DNA from: Thermogutta sp.
Lineage (GTDB): Bacteria; Planctomycetota; Planctomycetia; Pirellulales; Thermoguttaceae
NCBI RefSeq assembly: GCF_014359955.1
Contig: NZ_JACIYL010000043.1
Span: 1-11,853, forward strand
Length of the DNA stretch: 11,853 nt
Reading direction: 5' to 3'
Shown: piece by piece, positions 8,365 through 11,853 of the stretch
How positions within the stretch are numbered: the stretch's first letter is position 1
Layout: every line of letters starts with the position of its first letter
Notes under the pieces: generated by a model
Told to the model about the DNA's origin: nothing
Seen by the model: the letters and a program-made list of their open reading frames with translations, nothing else
The model's database searches: none
Position numbers and translations under genes: made by a program

Positions 8365-10056
8365 CTACGGACTGGGAGCGTTTTCTGGGGTCAACCCGGC
8401 AGCATCGGCGGAGGACGGAACTGGCGGCGTGGCTTGAGAAGGCGAGGATTTTTCCGTGTTCTGGGCAGCCCGCTCCGTTAATTTCTGTCGCTGCCGTCGT
8501 TGTTCCAGGCTCCGCTGAGCGATTGCCCGCACCACCGCGTTGGGGTCCTCCAGGGCATCCACCAGAGCCTGGTAACTCCAAACGGAGTCGCTTTGGGCAA
8601 GCGCAGCCGCCGCCTCCGCCCGCACGGCGTGGTCTTCGTCCTTCAAAAGTGGGATGATGGCAGACTCCACCCGCGGCACCAAATGCAACTCCTGGGCGAC
8701 GGAAAGGGCCCGCAACCGTCGTAACCGAAATGGCGAAAGCAACTCCGCCCTCAACAGGAGGGAAGTTCGGCCGTCCACTCGCTTCACCAGCATCCCCGTG
8801 TTCTGGCGAATATCGGCAGGCAGCAGGTCCCAGACCTGGAGAAATCGCGAGAAGCTGAATTCGCGGAGACTTTTTCGGGCGGCCTTGCGAACCGCGGGGT
8901 GCGGACTTTCCAAAAGCCGAATGATGTGCGGTAAAGCCCCCACCACACCGCGCTGGCGCAACTGTGGCAGAATGGCCGCCTGCACCAGTGGATCGGGATC
9001 TGACATCGCCCGCAAGGCCAGCTCATTGGCCTCGGCACCATGGAAATCGGCCAGCGCCTCGGCCGCGGTGCGACGTGCTCCGGGCAAGCCCTTGGTCAGA
9101 ACTTTGCCAACAACGCGAAGTGCTTCCTGTCGCGGCACACCGGAATGAACGACTATCTCTACCAGCGCGCTCTGCTCCGTTTCATCGAGGCTGGGGAGCA
9201 AGCCTTCCAGATTGTCCAGCCACTTCAGGGATCGCAAAGATTTCAGGTGACGTCGAACCGTGGCGGATAAAGGCGTTTTGACTGAATGGAGCAAATGCCG
9301 GAGAAACGGCAGATCCGACCGCTGGGAAATGATCCACAACACTTCCTGAGGGGCGTCCGCCTGATTGAGAAAATCACACAGGACCTTCAGTGTCGCCGAT
9401 GACGTATCGGTGCTCAAAAGATGCAGTAAAACGCTCCGCGCGGCATGGCCCGGCTGCCGAATAATTTCCAAAAACAAGCGAGAATAGCCCGCCGAAAGCA
9501 AGAGCAAACTTTCCAGAATTTCAGGAGCTTCATGCTTGGCATAGCGATCGGCCGCGATATTCAGGGCCCGACGAACCTGCTCGGCAGTCCGCATGATCTG
9601 CGTCGCCTCGTTCCCCGCCGAGGCAACTTCCACCAGTGTCCCCAGTTTGCGACACAGGGCTTGAAGTGTGCCGGCGAGTGCGTCCCGCGGCTGTATCTTG
9701 CGGTTTTCAAGTAAATGAGCCAAAAGCGGCACAAAGTCGAACTGATCGGTATCCACAAGAAATCGACAGACCTCCTGCCGCTGATGGGGATCTCCGTGCA
9801 CCAGTTGGTCCCGCAGAAATTCCTGGAAGGTGCCGGGGAGAATCCTCAGGCAATCCTGCCAGCAATCGTCCGTGCGGTCGATGTCCCGCAGCACCACAAG
9901 GTGGGCGTTTTTCTCGGGTCTTCGCATCAGGGCGAGGAGAGCTGCCCGGCGGATCTGCGGCGTTCCCGACCTCAGCGCACGAAAGAGAAGCTCCACCGCA
10001 GCGCGGTTGCCGGTGGTGCCCAGCCAATCAAATGTCTTTTCCCAGGGTGGATGCAT
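8365..10056 (-). CDS. HEAT-repeat (armadillo-like) protein
   Basis: HEAT repeats are paired helices that stack into a solenoid used as a protein-binding scaffold; no catalytic motif is visible. Starting at ATG 10056 the product has 563 residues. Clear repeat-like units lie near the N-terminus (AVELLFRALRSGTPQIRRAAL, split here by position, about 20-40), in the middle (about 310-400, including SDPDPLVQAAILPQL and ESPHPAVRKAARKSL), and near the end (about 460-520, including KDEDHAVRAEAAAAL and EDPNAVVRAIAQRSL). The final 40 residues are a Ser/Pro/Ala-rich tail. No signal peptide or membrane segment is seen. A TTG at 10131 would add 25 residues in frame, but that segment uses two TCA codons, avoided elsewhere in the window, and has no ribosome binding site. 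The downstream membrane protein gene starts 10 bases after this stop, indicating an operon. Confidence 0.83.
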   Translation of the reverse strand: MHPPWEKTFDWLGTTGNRAAVELLFRALRSGTPQIRRAALLALMRRPEKNAHLVVLRDIDRTDDCWQDCLRILPGTFQEFLRDQLVHGDPHQRQEVCRFLVDTDQFDFVPLLAHLLENRKIQPRDALAGTLQALCRKLGTLVEVASAGNEATQIMRTAEQVRRALNIAADRYAKHEAPEILESLLLLSAGYSRLFLEIIRQPGHAARSVLLHLLSTDTSSATLKVLCDFLNQADAPQEVLWIISQRSDLPFLRHLLHSVKTPLSATVRRHLKSLRSLKWLDNLEGLLPSLDETEQSALVEIVVHSGVPRQEALRVVGKVLTKGLPGARRTAAEALADFHGAEANELALRAMSDPDPLVQAAILPQLRQRGVVGALPHIIRLLESPHPAVRKAARKSLREFSFSRFLQVWDLLPADIRQNTGMLVKRVDGRTSLLLRAELLSPFRLRRLRALSVAQELHLVPRVESAIIPLLKDEDHAVRAEAAAALAQSDSVWSYQALVDALEDPNAVVRAIAQRSLEQRRQRQKLTERAAQNTEKSSPSQATPPVPSSADAAGLTPENAPSP

Positions 10057-10256
10057 TCGGCTGCTGAACAAGCCTCGATATGATTCTGATGGTCGGTCTG
10101 TATCTCTCCCTCGTACGGGAAGATGCTCCAAGAGAGTCTAGAACACCCTGGCCGCCCACGATGCTTCATTGGTCTCGTTCTGCGAAAAGGGAAGCCCGGC
10201 CATCTCTGCAAATTCCATACAGATCACACATCCGCCAGCCGGTCATCGCCCCAGAT

Positions 10257-10279
10257 AGACCCCACAGGCAGATCCCTCC
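10257..10279. repeat. Degenerate repeat unit A
   Basis: It matches unit B at 18 of 23 positions and ends with the same CCCTCC. Its inverted arms are broken by substitutions, so it no longer forms the 7-bp hairpin. Seven bases separate it from unit B. Confidence 0.5.
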
Positions 10280-10286
10280 AAGAAAC

Positions 10287-10309
10287 GGACCTGACAAGCA
10301 GGTCCCTCC
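10287..10309. repeat. Repeat unit B, hairpin-forming
   Basis: GGACCTG and CAGGTCC form a perfect 7-bp stem around ACAAG, followed by CTCC. The full 23 bases are identical to unit D 119 bases downstream. Confidence 0.75.
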
Positions 10310-10329
10310 AAAAAGGTCCCACCAAGATC

Positions 10330-10357
10330 GTAGGGGCAATTCATGAATTGCCCCTAC
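10330..10357. repeat. Perfect 28-bp palindrome
   Basis: The first half is GTAGGGGCAATTCA and the second half is its exact reverse complement, with no spacer. Both strands therefore read the same and, in one frame, both encode VGAIHELPL. From memory, this peptide and this kind of GTAGGGGC...GCCCCTAC palindrome recur in spurious proteins and intergenic repeats of many unrelated bacteria, but I could not search for it. It could act as a transposase recognition site, a bidirectional hairpin in RNA, or a cruciform. Confidence 0.85.
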
Positions 10358-10376
10358 CAAGTAATCAGCGATATAT

Positions 10377-10399
10377 TGGCCTGACAGGCGGGTCCCCGC
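10377..10399. repeat. Degenerate repeat unit C
   Basis: It matches unit B at 17 of 23 positions, sharing CCTGACA and GGTCCC. It lies 19 bases after the central palindrome and 6 bases before unit D. Confidence 0.45.
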
Positions 10400-10405
10400 G
10401 AAAGC

Positions 10406-10428
10406 GGACCTGACAAGCAGGTCCCTCC
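10406..10428. repeat. Repeat unit D, hairpin-forming
   Basis: It is identical to unit B over all 23 bases, with GGACCTG and CAGGTCC arms around ACAAG. It lies 50 bases past the stop of the FeoB-associated gene, so in that transcript it would form the first stable hairpin; no T-run follows it. Confidence 0.75.
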
Positions 10429-10478
10429 GAATGAGAGAAGCAACCAAAGAGCCTCGCTGGCATCGAAGGCGGGCAGCT

Positions 10479-10652
10479 TCAGCGCCGAAGCTCACTCACC
10501 ATCGGGCAGTGGCTGCAACCGCTGCACCCCACCGAGTGCCCACCTTCCCCTCGGCGGAAGTACCAGATGACATAGACGGCCGCCACAACGACCGTCAACC
10601 AGGCCGCCACGTCCTGCCACATGATATTCAGATGAGTACCCAACTCGCTCAC
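10479..10652 (-). CDS. FeoB-associated Cys-rich membrane protein
   Basis: This 57-residue protein matches the pattern of the small FeoB-associated family: one N-terminal membrane helix (about residues 11-31, MWQDVAAWLTVVVAAVYVIW), a short basic stop (FRRGE) and a C-terminal cysteine cluster, CSGCSHC. Such proteins are typically encoded next to feoB and are thought to assist ferrous iron transport at the inner membrane, though the mechanism is unsettled. The start is GTG at 10650-10652, set by GGAGGT 8 bases upstream; a TTG at 10695-10697 would overlap feoB and lacks a ribosome binding site, and an ATG at 10620-10622 is also in frame but has none. It follows the feoB stop by 41 bases on the same strand, so it belongs to the feo operon. 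Iron (Fur-type) control is plausible, but no operator is visible inside the window. Confidence 0.82.
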   Translation of the reverse strand: MSELGTHLNIMWQDVAAWLTVVVAAVYVIWYFRRGEGGHSVGCSGCSHCPMVSELRR

Positions 10653-10660
10653 AATCCGGG

Positions 10661-10666
10661 ACCTCC
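10661..10666 (-). promoter_or_regulatory. Ribosome binding site of the FeoB-associated gene
   Basis: On the minus strand this reads GGAGGT and ends 8 bases before a GTG codon. It decides the start of the 57-residue gene, ruling in GTG 10652 over the upstream TTG and downstream ATG. Confidence 0.7.
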
Positions 10667-10693
10667 ATCGCAAAGGAGGATGCCGCCAATTTG

Positions 10694-11853
10694 TCAAGCC
10701 CCGCCTGTTAAAATTCTACTGGCCAACTGATACGTGACAAGGGCGCCGATGTAGGCCAGCGTCGTCATGTAGGCGAACGTGAAGGCAGGCCAGCGCCAGC
10801 TATTCGTTTCCCGGCGGATCACCGCCAAGGTAGCCGCACACTGGGCACACAAGGCGTAAAAGACCATCAGAGACAGGGCCACGGGAATGTTGAAGACCGG
10901 CTGATCGGTTCCCTCCCGGGTGGCGGAGCGCAGCCGGGCATGGAGCTCCTGACTAGATGTGAGATCGTCCGAGGAAATATCTCCCAGATTGAACATCACC
11001 CCCAGCGTCGCAACCACGACTTCCCGGGCAGGAAAGGACGCCAGAACCGCCGTCCCGATCCGCCAGTCCCAGCCCAGCGGGCGGAAGATCGGTTCGATCG
11101 TCCGTCCCATACGTCCCAGGATACTGTTTCGCTGGTAGGCTGCCGCGATGTCGCGACCGATTTGATCGAGCTCCTTCTCCCAGGCCTCACGTTGCGGGGA
11201 TCCCGGGGGAAGCGTCTCGATCAAGGCCTGCAACTCGCCCTGACGGTTGAGCAGATGCTGATCGATGCTGGCGGGATCATGCGGGTAATACAGGGCTGCC
11301 CACACGAGCACCGAAATCGCCGCGATGATCGTCCCGGCATTGCGCAGGAAAACGACTACCCGCTCCCATACTCGCAAGATGACCGTCCGCGGAGACGGCC
11401 ATTTGTAGCTGGGAAGTTCGATCACGAAGGTCGGCGACCGACCGCGGAAGATTGTTCGCTTGAGGAGCAGAGCCACCGTCACCGCGGTGACCACCCCCAG
11501 CACGTAGAGACTCGCCAGGACCAGCCCCTGCAATCCCACAAAACCACCCAGGTATCGATAGTCCGGAATAAAGACGGCAATCAACAGGGCATATACCGGC
11601 AATCGAGCCGAACACGTTAAAAGCGGCGTGACGAGAATCGTCGTCAACCGGTCGCGCTCGTTATCGATGGTCCGCGTGGCCATGATGCCGGGCACCGCGC
11701 ATGCAAAGCTGGAAAGCATCGGGATGAACGATTTGCCGCTCAGGCCGATCCGGGACATGAAACGGTCCATGAGCACCGCCGCCCGCGCCACATAACCGCA
11801 GTCTTCCAGAATCGCGATAAAAATGAACAGGATGGCAATTTGCGGGATGAATG
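10694..11853 (-). CDS. feoB: Ferrous iron transport protein B, C-terminal membrane part (5'-partial)
   Basis: FeoB imports Fe(II) across the inner membrane, driven by an N-terminal GTPase domain that lies beyond the right edge. The 385 visible residues run from the window end to TGA at 10694-10696 and cover most of the membrane domain. Diagnostic FeoB segments include ILEDCGYVARAAVLMDR, FACAVPGIMATRTI, LLTCSARLPVYALL, IEPIFRPLGWDWRIG, ASFPAREVVVATLG and CAQCAATLAVIRRET. The cysteines in the second, third and last of the uncharged segments (CAVPG, TCSAR, CAQC) sit where other FeoBs have pore-lining cysteines proposed to guide Fe(II). A charged stretch of about 45 residues (from DPASIDQHLLNRQG to AAAYQRNS) precedes ILGRMG, longer than in E. 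coli FeoB. The apparent internal start at 11791 is a valine codon within EDCGYVARAA, not a real start. The small Cys-rich gene follows directly. Identification is strong. Confidence 0.95.
   Translation of the reverse strand, partial: FIPQIAILFIFIAILEDCGYVARAAVLMDRFMSRIGLSGKSFIPMLSSFACAVPGIMATRTIDNERDRLTTILVTPLLTCSARLPVYALLIAVFIPDYRYLGGFVGLQGLVLASLYVLGVVTAVTVALLLKRTIFRGRSPTFVIELPSYKWPSPRTVILRVWERVVVFLRNAGTIIAAISVLVWAALYYPHDPASIDQHLLNRQGELQALIETLPPGSPQREAWEKELDQIGRDIAAAYQRNSILGRMGRTIEPIFRPLGWDWRIGTAVLASFPAREVVVATLGVMFNLGDISSDDLTSSQELHARLRSATREGTDQPVFNIPVALSLMVFYALCAQCAATLAVIRRETNSWRWPAFTFAYMTTLAYIGALVTYQLASRILTGGA

Larger units (their letters stand above)
10257..10428. repeat. Composite REP/BIME- or MITE-like element
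   Basis: The 172-base block has the order unit A, unit B, perfect 28-bp palindrome, unit C, unit D. Units are about 23 bases; A and B start 30 bases apart, C and D 29. B and D are identical; A matches B at 18 of 23 positions and C at 17 of 23. A partial extra unit (GGTCCCACC, 10315-10323) follows B. All full units have the same orientation, so the block is not a mirror image. Such intergenic palindromic repeats are often mobilised by a RAYT (Y1-type) transposase; none is encoded here. Genome-wide copies would confirm the class. Confidence 0.6.
10057..10478. other. Intergenic region carrying a repeat element
   Basis: This 422-base stretch lies between the feo unit and the HEAT-repeat gene, both on the minus strand, so it should contain the feo transcript end and the HEAT gene promoter. 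No supported gene is present; short open frames through it encode repeat-derived peptides. The central part (10257-10428) is the repeat element; the flanks (10057-10256 and 10429-10478) show nothing recognisable. Confidence 0.65.

Noticed and set aside
10057..10131. N-terminal extension of the HEAT-repeat gene from a TTG start
   Set aside because: It has no ribosome binding site and two TCA codons otherwise avoided; the ATG at 10056 leads directly into the repeat-like sequence. It cannot be fully excluded.
10257..10428. CRISPR array
   Set aside because: Only four units, two of them degenerate, with gaps of 6-7 bases inside pairs and a palindrome in the middle. No spacers of normal length and no cas genes.
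10123..10495. Small open frames on both strands across the repeat element containing VGAIHELPL
   Set aside because: The peptide results from translating the palindrome and repeat units; presence on both strands is required by symmetry and is not evidence for a gene.
10431..10730. 99-codon plus-strand open frame over the FeoB-associated gene
   Set aside because: It is antisense to the Cys-rich gene and the end of feoB, with no ribosome binding site and no recognisable protein features.

Overview
The window looks like chromosomal DNA of a planctomycete, probably of the Pirellulales type. This rests on a very large secreted or surface-type protein with planctomycete-style motifs, a Tat-exported Gfo/Idh/MocA oxidoreductase (a family greatly expanded in that phylum), GC-rich codons with almost no TTA, CTA or TCA, and weak or absent Shine-Dalgarno sites at several starts. 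The lineage is inferred from gene style; no rRNA or other marker is present.

Layout: (1) 1-4161, plus strand: the 3' part of a very large gene, cut off by the left edge, encoding a protein with EF-hand-like Asp/Asn loops and a C-terminal half resembling type II secretion/pilus minor pseudopilin (GspK-like) proteins. (2) 4205-4972, plus: scpB, the condensin-accessory protein, 43 bases downstream and perhaps cotranscribed. (3) 5007-5894, minus: a long coiled-coil protein convergent with scpB. (4) 5895-6358: a 464-base intergenic region with two small palindromes and a possible promoter. (5) 6359-7684, plus: the Tat-signal oxidoreductase, with a strong ribosome binding site. (6) 7743-8354 and 8365-10056, minus: a two-gene unit, a HEAT-repeat protein followed by a membrane protein. 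(7) 10057-10478: intergenic DNA with a compact repeat element, a perfect 28-bp palindrome flanked on each side by a pair of about 23-bp hairpin-forming units. (8) 10479-10652 and 10694 to the right edge, minus: the feo unit, meaning the membrane half of the ferrous iron transporter FeoB and a 57-residue FeoB-associated Cys-rich membrane protein.

The functions visible are chromosome segregation (ScpB), ferrous iron uptake (FeoB plus its small partner), an exported sugar-type dehydrogenase and an envelope- or pilus-linked giant protein. They do not form one pathway; this is a mosaic of short independent units. The most unusual structure is the repeat element at 10257-10428, which looks like a REP/BIME-type or MITE-like intergenic repeat. 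No complete new system such as a defence island, CRISPR or biosynthetic cluster can be supported.
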